Positions 8,531-17,058 of a stretch of 46,360 nt of DNA are shown piece by piece. The DNA comes from an uncultured Nitrosomonas sp. GTDB lineage: Bacteria > Pseudomonadota > Gammaproteobacteria > Burkholderiales > Nitrosomonadaceae. The position numbers were made by a program, and so were the translations under genes. Below the pieces are notes generated by a model. The model saw only the letters and a list, made by a program, of their open reading frames with translations. It was not told the origin of the DNA and did no database searches. The stretch lies in assembly GCF_902826915.1 (NCBI RefSeq), contig NZ_CADEGP010000015.1:1-46360 (forward strand), given 5' to 3'. Every line of letters starts with the position of its first letter. Within the stretch, counting starts at the first letter, position 1.

Positions 8531-9820
8531 TCACTGTTTGACGTGAGGCAATTCTACGGACTCTAATATTCCAGCATCGGGATCATTAAAAACTTCCATG
8601 GATACATTGTCTTCACTGCGCGCAACAATCATGGTAACGACAGCATCCCCGGTAACATTGGCCGCGGTACGTAGCATATCCAGCAAACGATCCACACCCA
8701 TGATCAACGCAATGCCTTCAACTGGCAACCCCACTTGATTGAAAACCATGGCCAGCATAATGAGTCCGACGCCAGGCACGCCCGCGGTACCGATCGATGC
8801 CAGTACCGACATGCCAATAACAGTGAGATAGCCCGTTAAGCCCAGTTCAATACCATAAATATTGGCAATGAACACTGTGGCAACACCTTGCATAATGGCG
8901 GTGCCATCCATGTTAATGGTGGCACCAAAAGGCACAACAAATGAAGCCGTCGAATTATCCACACCCATACGCCTTTCAACCGTTCTGAGTGTAACGGGTA
9001 TGGTTGCATTGGAGCTGGATGTACTGAAAGCAAAAACCTGGGCAGTGCGCATTTTCTTAAGAAATTGATTTGGACTGATCCGTCCAAGAAATTTCAATAA
9101 CAACATAAGTGTGCCGGTTACATGACAAATTAACACCAAAATAACGATACCGAAATAGCCGATCATTGGCAGAATTAAGTCAATTCCTTGTAACGCAAAG
9201 TTCTTCGCCATTAATGCAAATACCCCGTAGGGCGCAATGGACATAACAACATTCACCACCTGCAGCATGACGTCATTCAATTTTTCAGCGCCGTCAATTA
9301 GCGTGCGCCCACGCTCACCGACCATCAGCAAGCAAATCGCAAACAGAATGGTGAAAAAAATGATTTGTAGCATGTTGCCTTCCGCAAAGGCAGTTACTGG
9401 ATTACTCGGAACAAGATCAATAAAGACTTGTGTTATGGGCGGTGGCTCAGGCGCCACAAATTCTGTCTGAGCACTTTGAGTCAAATTAAAATCTTTACCA
9501 GGGTTTATCGTGACAGAAACAAGGAGCGCTAATGAAATGGCAAGCGTAGTGGTTAGCAAAAAGAGACCGAAAGCTTTGATACCCACCCGGCCCAGTTTTT
9601 TAACATCGCCAATGCCGCAAACGCCGCAAATCAATGAAAAAGTCACCAATGGAACAACCAGCATTTTCAATAAGTTAATGAAGATCGTACCCACCACATG
9701 AAACAAGCCATGAACCAAATAATTCTGAATGAGTGCAACATCATAAGCAAAGATATTAATCAAACTACCCAGCAATAAGCCAGCAATCATCCAAATTATT
9801 ATTTTTGTAGTCATGTTCAT
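8531..9820 (-). CDS. Dicarboxylate/amino acid:cation symporter (DAACS family)
   Basis: A 429-residue polytopic transporter of the GltP/DctA family, which imports C4-dicarboxylates or acidic amino acids with Na+ or H+. The serine-rich re-entrant loop AFSTSSSNATIPVTLR (about residues 265–280) and the NMDGTAIMQG motif (about 300–309) are the family hallmarks. The segment near residues 380–395 (GVDRLLDMLRTAANVTGD) contains the conserved substrate/cation site. Length is typical. The specific substrate cannot be assigned. For an autotroph such a carrier would allow limited uptake of organic acids (inference). Confidence 0.92.
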   Translation of the reverse strand: MNMTTKIIIWMIAGLLLGSLINIFAYDVALIQNYLVHGLFHVVGTIFINLLKMLVVPLVTFSLICGVCGIGDVKKLGRVGIKAFGLFLLTTTLAISLALLVSVTINPGKDFNLTQSAQTEFVAPEPPPITQVFIDLVPSNPVTAFAEGNMLQIIFFTILFAICLLMVGERGRTLIDGAEKLNDVMLQVVNVVMSIAPYGVFALMAKNFALQGIDLILPMIGYFGIVILVLICHVTGTLMLLLKFLGRISPNQFLKKMRTAQVFAFSTSSSNATIPVTLRTVERRMGVDNSTASFVVPFGATINMDGTAIMQGVATVFIANIYGIELGLTGYLTVIGMSVLASIGTAGVPGVGLIMLAMVFNQVGLPVEGIALIMGVDRLLDMLRTAANVTGDAVVTMIVARSEDNVSMEVFNDPDAGILESVELPHVKQ

Positions 9821-9932
9821 GGTATTGGAAAGATAAGCGCAGTCTGTTATCGAACAAGCGTCTGATTAGCTTATCAATAACGCCTGATACTGGAGGTTGA
9901 GCATTCGGAATCGGATTGTGGTACCGCGTGGA

Positions 9933-9956
9933 TGCCGAATGCCGAATGCCGAATGC
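9933..9956. repeat. Three tandem copies of TGCCGAA
   Basis: Three perfect 7-base units followed by TGC. The nearby GCATTCGGA at 9901–9909 is an inverted match to the unit, so the segment can fold. It lies between the symporter and suhB, in the upstream region of the leftward symporter gene. No function is evident. Confidence 0.6.
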
Positions 9957-9974
9957 AGATCCACTGTCGTTATG

Positions 9975-10805
9975 CTAAATTGGTTCGGCAGACCGTTGCG
10001 CTTTGATCAACTCCGGTGTGAGATGCGGCGCAATCACTTGCAGCAATTGACTAAAAACTTTTGGATTTCCAGCAATAATTTGTCCGCTTTCCAATTGCGT
10101 GTCATTGCCTTCCAAATCACCAACTAACCCACCCGCTTCAGTAATCAGCAAACAACCGGCGGCCATATCCCATGGTGCCAGCCCGATTTCCCAGAACCCA
10201 TCATAGCGCCCAGCCGCGACATAAGCTAAATCCAGCGCGGCGGAACCCGGGCGCCGTATCCCTGTGATACGGGGCACGATATCCCGCAGTATCGCAAAAT
10301 AAGCATCGACGTGCGTCAAGTCACGGAATGGTATTCCGGTGCCAATTAAACACTCTTCAAGCTTGGTGCGCTTACTGACACGAATTCGGCGATCATTTAA
10401 AAAAGCGCCGCTGCCTCGACTCGCGGTAAATAACTCATTATTGTTCGGATCGTAAACCACCGCATGCATCAGAACACCTTTATACCTTAATCCGATAGAA
10501 ACCGAATATTTTGGAAAACCATGCAGGAAATTAGTCGTTCCGTCCAGCGGATCAATGATCCACTGATATTCTGACTGCTTCTGATCACCCTGGCGTCCGC
10601 TCTCTTCCGCCAGAATTGCATGATTGGGATAGGCCGCAAGCAAGACTTTGATAATAGCCTCTTCAGCTGCGCCATCCACTTCACTGACATAGTCACTGTG
10701 TGATTTTTTTGACACTGTGAGCAAATCCAGATTCTGAGAAGCCTTATTAATGATATTACCGGCACGACGCGCAGCTTTCACCGCAATACTCAACATTGGA
10801 TGCAT
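9975..10805 (-). CDS. suhB: Inositol-1-monophosphatase family protein
   Basis: A 276-residue Mg2+-dependent phosphatase of the IMPase/FBPase superfamily. The metal ligands are visible as EE at residues 67–68, DPLDGTTNF at 85–93 and the C-terminal APWDMAAG. E. coli SuhB hydrolyses inositol-1-phosphate and also takes part in the ribosomal RNA antitermination complex; either role could apply. Length and domain order are normal. It is divergent from the response regulator gene, separated by 381 bases. Confidence 0.92.
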   Translation of the reverse strand: MHPMLSIAVKAARRAGNIINKASQNLDLLTVSKKSHSDYVSEVDGAAEEAIIKVLLAAYPNHAILAEESGRQGDQKQSEYQWIIDPLDGTTNFLHGFPKYSVSIGLRYKGVLMHAVVYDPNNNELFTASRGSGAFLNDRRIRVSKRTKLEECLIGTGIPFRDLTHVDAYFAILRDIVPRITGIRRPGSAALDLAYVAAGRYDGFWEIGLAPWDMAAGCLLITEAGGLVGDLEGNDTQLESGQIIAGNPKVFSQLLQVIAPHLTPELIKAQRSAEPI

Positions 10806-11186
10806 AATCTTGATTCAGAACTTAAAAGGGAAAGCTGCGATTTTAATATGAATCGCTCTTACCCGCTCTCATAATTCAAACGAAAACGCAAATACCAATG
10901 AAATAACCGACATCACCAATAAATACAACAAAAATGACGCTTTATAATTATTCCCACGATCCTAAAAAGTCAGGCTGTTCTGTCAGAAAATAACGATCTA
11001 TTGCGATATATTTTGGGACAAACACCATCTATTTAACCATAAGCAAGTCTGTTAGAATCTCAAGTAAAAATTAGATGGATAGTCATAATATATATTAATC
11101 TAATTATATGATTTAATTGCAATTCTCTATGCTCAAGTGCCGTCCTTTTAGCTAGGACTCTTTGTAATTTACGGACAATAAAAAGC
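10806..11186. other. Divergent intergenic region between suhB and the response regulator
   Basis: AT-rich, with no open reading frame worth calling. A short inverted repeat GTCCT-TTTAGCT-AGGAC (11142–11158) lies about 30 bases upstream of the regulator start. Its right half belongs to a GCTAGGA sequence that recurs upstream of the multicopper oxidase operon. Promoters for both divergent genes should lie here, but I could not place them reliably. Confidence 0.4.
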
Positions 11187-11912
11187 GTGATTGAGCACCC
11201 TGATTCAAAAATACGCGTTCTAGTAGCCGAGAGCTTCGAGCTCGTTCGTTTAGGACTGCGCTCACTGTTTGAAAACCACACCAATATCAACTTGATAGCA
11301 GAAACCAATAAAATAAAAGACTTATTTAATCTGGCAGAACAGCACAAGCCGGACATAATCCTTATGGATCTACACCTGAGCGGCAATAACTACGTGGAAC
11401 ATATTGCCCAGTTAATGCGTACTTGCCCACAAAGTAAAATACTGGCTTTTTCTGATTACAATAACGAACAAACTCACTTACAAACTTTTCGCTCAGGCGT
11501 GGCAGGGGTGATCAGGAAAGGCCATTCGACAGATCTATTAATCAAGGCCATTATTGCAATCCATAAAGGTCATCTCTGGTTTGATCGCAATATCACCAAG
11601 TTGCTCTGGCAAGCACAATTCGATCCCGATCCGGCTGTAGAAATCAAACCGCGAGCTGATGCTTCAACATTCCAGCAACCTAGATTAAGCGACAGCGAGC
11701 GTCACATTGCCCATCTCGCATGCAAAGGTTTGTCCGCCAAGGAAATCGGCGCGCAACTGTCTGTAACAGAGAAGACTGTACGAAACCAATTATCTATTAT
11801 CTACAGAAAAATTGGTGTCAAGAAACAAATCGAACTATGTCTCAAAGCCCCCTTATATGATTATTTTAAAGAATCCTGCTTGATCGGGACATTTATCCCA
11901 AAAAATAACTAA
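11187..11912 (+). CDS. LuxR/NarL-type response regulator
   Basis: A 241-residue two-component response regulator with an N-terminal receiver domain (about residues 9–125) and a C-terminal LuxR-type helix-turn-helix (about 164–222: LSDSERHIAHLACKGLSAKE, then TEKTVRNQLSIIYRKIGVK). The phospho-acceptor is Asp61 in LMDLHLSG and the conserved Lys is Lys111. The usual acidic pair after the first strand is reduced to Glu15–Ser16, so Mg2+ binding and phosphorylation may be altered. The start is GTG 11187. No sensor kinase is adjacent. It lies 223 bases upstream of the multicopper oxidase genes on the same strand and could control them (inference). Confidence 0.85.
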   Translation: MIEHPDSKIRVLVAESFELVRLGLRSLFENHTNINLIAETNKIKDLFNLAEQHKPDIILMDLHLSGNNYVEHIAQLMRTCPQSKILAFSDYNNEQTHLQTFRSGVAGVIRKGHSTDLLIKAIIAIHKGHLWFDRNITKLLWQAQFDPDPAVEIKPRADASTFQQPRLSDSERHIAHLACKGLSAKEIGAQLSVTEKTVRNQLSIIYRKIGVKKQIELCLKAPLYDYFKESCLIGTFIPKNN

Positions 11913-12135
11913 ATTTAGATAGGTTTTAAGGACAGATGCCTTCTATTTAGAAAAAAACAGATTTGATAGAATCCCGCCCAGCTAGGATTGCATTCCCCTT
12001 TTGCAATCAGCTTGCTAAACCTTACGTTACAAGTGAATTGCGAGCCTAAAATGAAACACCTGCATTAATCCACCAAGATGCATGTTCCATACACGCTTCA
12101 CTTGATATGCATTTTTCACATTAGGAGGTCATTCA

Positions 12136-13131
12136 ATGCTGTTTCAATCCAACCGAGCCGAGTATGACACGAAGCTCATAAAAAATTCCAATGCCTCGCC
12201 GACTATCACACAAAGATCCTTAATAAAACTGAGTGCCGTGACATTCGCACTTACCCTGACACTATCTACTTTTTCTGCAGGTTTTGCAGCCGAACATATT
12301 ATTCAACTGACCGCAGAAGAAACCCAAGACGATGGATTTGGTAACAAACTGTTAGCTTACAAAATGTTAAGCCATAAAGTTAACGGTACGGATATTACAT
12401 CACGCTATAGCCCGGAAGCCACCATTCCCGGCCCTACCATCGAGTTAACCGAAGGAGACACAGTTAAGATATCGATTCAGAATGCAATTCCTGGCAATAA
12501 TACTCCTATTCCTGAAATCAGCAGACAGGTCAGCATTCATGTGCATGGCGTCCATTACGATATTCTTAGCGACGGAACCCTCAAGGTCATCAATAAAAAT
12601 TTTGACGAGGGAGCAGGTGCCGGGCTTGAAGAGACCTATGTCATCTACGAATATCAATGGAATGTTGCAGCTGGAACTGCTGGCACCTGGGCATACCACG
12701 ATCATAATTTTGAAACCCATAACGGAGCAGAGCACAAAGGTCTTTTTGGAGCAATCATCGTCAACGAAATCGGCGCACCAAATTTTGACAAGGATTATGT
12801 ACTTTATTTAGGCGACGATGCTTTCTGGGGTATGGAAATCGACGGAACAAGCAGAACTCAGTCAAAACATGGCACCAATCCAACATTGGCTGCAACAAAA
12901 AACTCCAATGTCCGGTTTCATTTAATTGCCTTAGGCACCGATATTCACACCTTTAAGCTAGACGGCTATAAATGGATCGACCCCGGAACTACCAACCTTA
13001 TTAATCAAGTTGCAATCGGTCCGCTGGAGAAACATGTTTTCAGTGTTATTGCCAAAAGTAGCGCTCATTATAAAGACAAAAATTTCTCCAACAATCTTTT
13101 GGACATGAAGGGAAAATTTCGAGTCCAGTAA
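12136..13131 (+). CDS. Two-domain multicopper oxidase-like protein, domain-2 ligands lost (subunit A candidate)
   Basis: A 331-residue exported cupredoxin protein. A signal sequence at about residues 27–52 ends SAGFAA; the strong AGGAGGT at 12123–12129 supports the ATG. Domain 1 (about 53–210) keeps the multicopper oxidase trinuclear pairs HVHG (His135, His137) and WAYHDH (His188, His190). Domain 2 (about 215–331) is eroded. The expected HTFHLHGH reads HTFKLDGY (271–278), and the expected HCHxxxHxxxxM reads KDKxxxNxxxxM (313–324), so the type-1 Cys and all domain-2 type-2/3 His are gone. It cannot be a complete oxidase alone. The next gene, 34 bases downstream, has the opposite pattern, so the two probably form one enzyme (inference). 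An alternative is a copper-binding or structural role. Confidence 0.85.
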   Translation: MLFQSNRAEYDTKLIKNSNASPTITQRSLIKLSAVTFALTLTLSTFSAGFAAEHIIQLTAEETQDDGFGNKLLAYKMLSHKVNGTDITSRYSPEATIPGPTIELTEGDTVKISIQNAIPGNNTPIPEISRQVSIHVHGVHYDILSDGTLKVINKNFDEGAGAGLEETYVIYEYQWNVAAGTAGTWAYHDHNFETHNGAEHKGLFGAIIVNEIGAPNFDKDYVLYLGDDAFWGMEIDGTSRTQSKHGTNPTLAATKNSNVRFHLIALGTDIHTFKLDGYKWIDPGTTNLINQVAIGPLEKHVFSVIAKSSAHYKDKNFSNNLLDMKGKFRVQ

Positions 13132-13165
13132 GCATATGTTAGCAACTTAATAATAGGGATAAAAA

Positions 13166-15931
13166 ATGAAAATTAAAAATGCATTTGGTCTTAGGAAACA
13201 GATAACTGCAATTGTTTTTTTTGTAATCACACTCTTAATTTCGCAGTTCGCTCTGGCTACAGAACATAACTTCGCGCTTACGGCCGAACCATTACCTAAC
13301 GGACAGATTGCGTATGCACTGTCAGGAAACGAAGCTGTCATACCGGGGCCAACCCTGTTCGTAAAGAAAGGGGATACAGTTAATGTGTCATTAACAAATA
13401 ACACGGGTATCAAAATCGGCTTCAAAGTGCCTGGTCTTACGCAATCAGGCTCAGGGAAAATTCAACCAGGAAAAACAAAAAGTTACAAGATAGAAGCTAA
13501 CAAGGAAGGCAGCTTCGTATACCATGGCAATAGCAATGGCAAGGAACTGCTGGGTCTATTTGGCGCAATCATTGTGGATAAAGCACATGGGCCTGTCGAC
13601 AGTTATGTGAATGCAGATGGAAGCATAATTCCTATCACATCAGCTGATATCAATAAACAATTTATTCTATTCATGGTCGGTTCAACTTTCTGGGGAACCG
13701 AAGTCTCCGGAGATGGCACACAGCACAAACCACTTTGGGCAAATCCCAATCCTGGTGCAATCGAGAATGATATCGTACGTTTCCACATCTTATCGATCGG
13801 ACCCGGACACACCTTCCACTTACATGCGCATCGATGGTTGAAAACAGGCACCAGCGAAGTGATTGATACCAAGCTGTTGAAAGATGAAATCGACAGCCAT
13901 TCCTTTACCGTCAAAGCAGGCACTGGTGTTGGCACCGGAAGCTGGCAATATCATTGCCACTTAATTGCACATATGGAAGCCGGTATGCACGGTAGCTTCA
14001 GAGTTGACCCAATCGGCGGTGACGGGGTCAGTGAAATCGGTGCATCACCTTATGGTCGAATTTTACTCGGACCAAAAAATGAACCAGGCTTGGTAACATT
14101 TGAAATAACTGATGAACCAGCCAGTTGGTTTAGAAGCGCGCGCGGAGATACACTTGTAGGACTGGGTCTGGGCATTAAAACTAAATCATTGGAAGTTATT
14201 GCTCCAGGTAGCAGCGTTAATTTTATCATGTCAGACACCAATGCTGTGCACACCATCAGCTCTTTGTTATGGCCAACGGGAGCGCATCATATGCCTTTCA
14301 ATCAAACCGATGCTTACCGAGGAGGTGGAATTCTCAGATTAGATACGCCAGGCCTTTATGTATTTACTTGTAAGGTTCACCCCTATATGTTTGGTGCAGT
14401 GATTGTTGATGACCCTGAAACTATGCACGCGGAAGGAATACTTGGTCTTGCACTTGACTTAGGTGACAAAGCTTCAGATTTTAAAATCGATCTCGTAACT
14501 GGAATTAAAGGACTGCCCACCAATAGCGATTTGGCCATTCGGTTATTACGAACATTCTTTGTCGCTACTGCACCGGATAACTGGCAAGACTATTCATCCG
14601 GCAGTTGGAATGTCAAATTCCCTGATCTTTCAGTCGTAATCTCAGGAGCTCCATTCAGTAAGGAGCTAACCGATGGAGGCGTTGCTGCTCCTTTAAGCAT
14701 CTTGGATATCAGCGGCGACCTTCTTCCAACGCCAATTCCACCAACAGAACATGGTGTCGGAGAAATATGGATTAATACCCAGTTTGAGAAAACTGCAAAC
14801 AAATACAAACCAGGCACCATTACCGTGGTTGATGCAACCGATTGGACGGTTAAACGTAAAATTGGACTACCTGAGATTGATATGAATAATCCACATAATA
14901 TGTGGCCCAACCGGGATCAATCAGTCATTTATCAGACCCAATGGTTTGATAACAAATTAACCATGATCAAGCGTAATAATGGTCAATTGATAAAAAACAT
15001 TCAAGTGGGATATGCACCTTCTCATGTTATGACATTACCCACGAATGATGACGCAACGATTGCTATCAATGGTGAAAACAGCATTGCAGTTATTCCTGCT
15101 GGGACTAAGCATGTTACCAAAATGATGCCAACACAAGGACGCGGGCATACCTCCGCAAATCCTCATGGCCATTGGGTCAGTGCAGATGGATCCAGAATCG
15201 TAACCCCCAACATCAATACGGGTGATATCGGAATCTATGGTGCCGATGGCGATATACACGCCAGAACCGTAACAGGTCAAGGTGCTCCCGGCGCACATCC
15301 AATCGCAATCGGCATGATGCCGGATTCCAGCAAAATTTATGCAACCAATCTTCTACACCATTCATTAAGCGTACTGAATGGCAATACCGGAGAACTGATC
15401 AAAACTGTCAATCTCATTGCCGATTACGATCCGATTGACGGCAGTATTGCTGATAATGATGGGAATGGAGAATTTGCATACGGCGTATTACCCATCCAAA
15501 CACCCGTTTCTCCCGATGGCAAAGCAGTTGTAATCGCCGCAACAGGCGGACAAATTGTTATCGTAGATACCGCTACCGATAGCATCGTTAAAATGCTCCC
15601 CTGCGACCCCGGTTGTCACGGTGCAAACTTTGGTGCCAAACAGGGCGGTGGATATTATGCCTACGTTACAAGCAAATTTTCCAATCGTCTGATCGTGGTA
15701 GATACTGATCCGAATGGCGATGGCAATTTGAACGATGCAACGATTGTGGGAACGATTTCTCTAACCACCGGAGAAAATACAGCTAGTGATGACGCGGTAA
15801 GTCGTCTGCCAGGATTTGGTGGTCAAGGAGTGCTTGCGATTCCCAATGTTTACAATGGTTGGGTGCAAAACCTGCCAGAAGATTGGAAAGCCGGCTTGAC
15901 CGCTGCACAAAGGAATCCAATCGGAGACTAA
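13166..15931 (+). CDS. Multicopper oxidase–cupredoxin–beta-propeller fusion (subunit B candidate)
   Basis: A 921-residue periplasmic fusion. It has a signal peptide (residues 1–32, ending FALA) and then two multicopper oxidase domains (about 33–285). In domain 1 the expected HxH pairs are lost (FKVPG at 86–90; YHGN at 119–122). Domain 2 is complete: HTFHLH (His215, 218, 220) and HCHLIAH…M (His263, Cys264, His265, His269, Met274). Next comes an amicyanin-like cupredoxin (about 300–420) with His362, Cys402, His405, Met408 (CxxHxxM). Last is a YVTN/YncE-like propeller (about 530–905) with conserved His577, 620, 667, 669, 711, 818 and CDPGCH. It is followed by a strong terminator. The cupredoxin-propeller half is a paralogue of the gene at 42985. 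The substrate is unknown; electron flow from the cupredoxin or propeller to the oxidase is a reasonable guess only. Confidence 0.85.
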   Translation: MKIKNAFGLRKQITAIVFFVITLLISQFALATEHNFALTAEPLPNGQIAYALSGNEAVIPGPTLFVKKGDTVNVSLTNNTGIKIGFKVPGLTQSGSGKIQPGKTKSYKIEANKEGSFVYHGNSNGKELLGLFGAIIVDKAHGPVDSYVNADGSIIPITSADINKQFILFMVGSTFWGTEVSGDGTQHKPLWANPNPGAIENDIVRFHILSIGPGHTFHLHAHRWLKTGTSEVIDTKLLKDEIDSHSFTVKAGTGVGTGSWQYHCHLIAHMEAGMHGSFRVDPIGGDGVSEIGASPYGRILLGPKNEPGLVTFEITDEPASWFRSARGDTLVGLGLGIKTKSLEVIAPGSSVNFIMSDTNAVHTISSLLWPTGAHHMPFNQTDAYRGGGILRLDTPGLYVFTCKVHPYMFGAVIVDDPETMHAEGILGLALDLGDKASDFKIDLVTGIKGLPTNSDLAIRLLRTFFVATAPDNWQDYSSGSWNVKFPDLSVVISGAPFSKELTDGGVAAPLSILDISGDLLPTPIPPTEHGVGEIWINTQFEKTANKYKPGTITVVDATDWTVKRKIGLPEIDMNNPHNMWPNRDQSVIYQTQWFDNKLTMIKRNNGQLIKNIQVGYAPSHVMTLPTNDDATIAINGENSIAVIPAGTKHVTKMMPTQGRGHTSANPHGHWVSADGSRIVTPNINTGDIGIYGADGDIHARTVTGQGAPGAHPIAIGMMPDSSKIYATNLLHHSLSVLNGNTGELIKTVNLIADYDPIDGSIADNDGNGEFAYGVLPIQTPVSPDGKAVVIAATGGQIVIVDTATDSIVKMLPCDPGCHGANFGAKQGGGYYAYVTSKFSNRLIVVDTDPNGDGNLNDATIVGTISLTTGENTASDDAVSRLPGFGGQGVLAIPNVYNGWVQNLPEDWKAGLTAAQRNPIGD

Positions 15932-15937
15932 TATCCG

Positions 15938-15974
15938 TACGGCTACCAGTATCGAACTGGTAGCCGTATTTTTT
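15938..15974 (+). terminator. Rho-independent terminator after the multicopper oxidase operon
   Basis: A perfect 13-base stem (15938–15950 with 15956–15968), 5-base loop ATCGA and six T residues at 15969–15974. It begins seven bases after the stop of the fusion gene, so the two oxidase-like genes end a transcript here. Confidence 0.93.
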
Positions 15975-16609
15975 GAGCGCTTCCATCTTGTGTTGCAAAC
16001 AGGCAACGCTTCAGCTCCCACAAGCAAACAAGAAATTGTAGAAACATCGGCATACTTTCAATAAGTGACGTTCATTCATCACCTGAAGTAATCATTTCTT
16101 TTTTCGATTCACACATGAAGCAAAATACGATTAAGCTAACCTGCAAATAAATTCAAATCGGCCAATCGAGTTGCCGCAAAAATAAAACACACCAGTAAGG
16201 TCCTAATCAATTGCTTGATCGCATAAATCGGATAACTCAGACTCGATCTACAATAAAAGAAATCTTTGCAAGCCCCTAATTCATGAAATTTTTATTAATT
16301 TAATACAATGTGCTGCAAATCACAAAGTACACTTTTGTAAAAGTCTCTAGGAATACCATCCTAGATTTATGCCGCACGCAATTAAGCAATGCTATGAAAA
16401 GATACTAACGCATCGAGACACTTCAATTCTTTATCCACTGACACGGGAGCAAGCATTTTGAAGTCAATTATGCTAATGTGAAAATAGTAATCCAAAGATA
16501 AAAGTATTTCATTGTCTGGGTGTGGTAATGAAAACTCCAAAAAAGTTGATCGTTTCTTAGTCCCAAGAAAGACTGTTACCTTCCTGGCCGTTTATCGTGA
16601 AGAACCGCA
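15975..16609. other. Gene-free stretch of about 630 bases
   Basis: No credible coding frame on either strand and no tRNA-like fold seen. It holds the 7-base palindrome at 16346–16365 and a smaller TTTCTT-AGTCCC-AAGAAA inverted repeat near 16553–16570, close to the start of the DCC gene. AT-rich; it may carry the DCC gene's control region or be remnant sequence. Confidence 0.4.
16346..16365. promoter_or_regulatory. Perfect palindrome TCTAGGA-N6-TCCTAGA
   Basis: Two perfect 7-base arms around ATACCA. GCTAGGA also occurs at 11151–11157 (upstream of the response regulator) and at 11981–11987 (upstream of the oxidase operon). It has the size and symmetry of an operator for a dimeric LuxR-type protein, but no binding evidence exists. 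Confidence 0.35.
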
Positions 16610-16981
16610 ATGACGAATCAACCAAAAATAAAAGTGTATTACAACTCAGCCTGTCCGGTATGCAAAGCTGGAATTGAAGCTCAGATGGATAAAGAAAGTT
16701 GTAGTGAAATCCAGTGGAACGATATTCACACGCATCGTGCGCTTGTTTCCGAAGCCAATTCAGATCTTGAGTTCGTTCGCGAACGCCTGCATGTTATTGA
16801 CGAGACGGGCAATCTTCATGTCGGTTTTGATGCCTTTTTGGTCATCTGGCGTGCGTCTACGCATGAACGCTGGAAAGCGAAAGTGCTAGGAACTCCGATT
16901 GTCAGGCAGCTGTGTACTTTAAGCTACAATCTATTTGCCGCGATGCTTTATCGCTGGAACAAAGCCAAAAAGCATTGGTAG
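16610..16981 (+). CDS. DCC (DUF393) family thiol-disulfide oxidoreductase-like protein
   Basis: A 123-residue protein of the DCC/DUF393 family. The N-terminal thioredoxin-like strand leads into YNSACPVCKAG with the CxxC cysteines at residues 15 and 18, followed by IQWNDI and the family pattern near GFDAFLVIWR. The family is predicted to have a thioredoxin-like fold; its physiological substrates are not known. There is no signal peptide, so it is probably cytosolic. It converges on gatB with 77 bases between. Confidence 0.82.
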   Translation: MTNQPKIKVYYNSACPVCKAGIEAQMDKESCSEIQWNDIHTHRALVSEANSDLEFVRERLHVIDETGNLHVGFDAFLVIWRASTHERWKAKVLGTPIVRQLCTLSYNLFAAMLYRWNKAKKHW

Positions 16982-17058
16982 CTTATTGACCTTGATTTGA
17001 ACCTGAACTCGGTGGCAAGGTTTCAACAGCCTGTTAAGTTGATAGTCTTGATTGCTTG

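Noticed and set aside
15975..16609. Search for tRNA or other RNA gene in the gene-free stretch
   Set aside because: No cloverleaf or conserved RNA motif recognised by eye.
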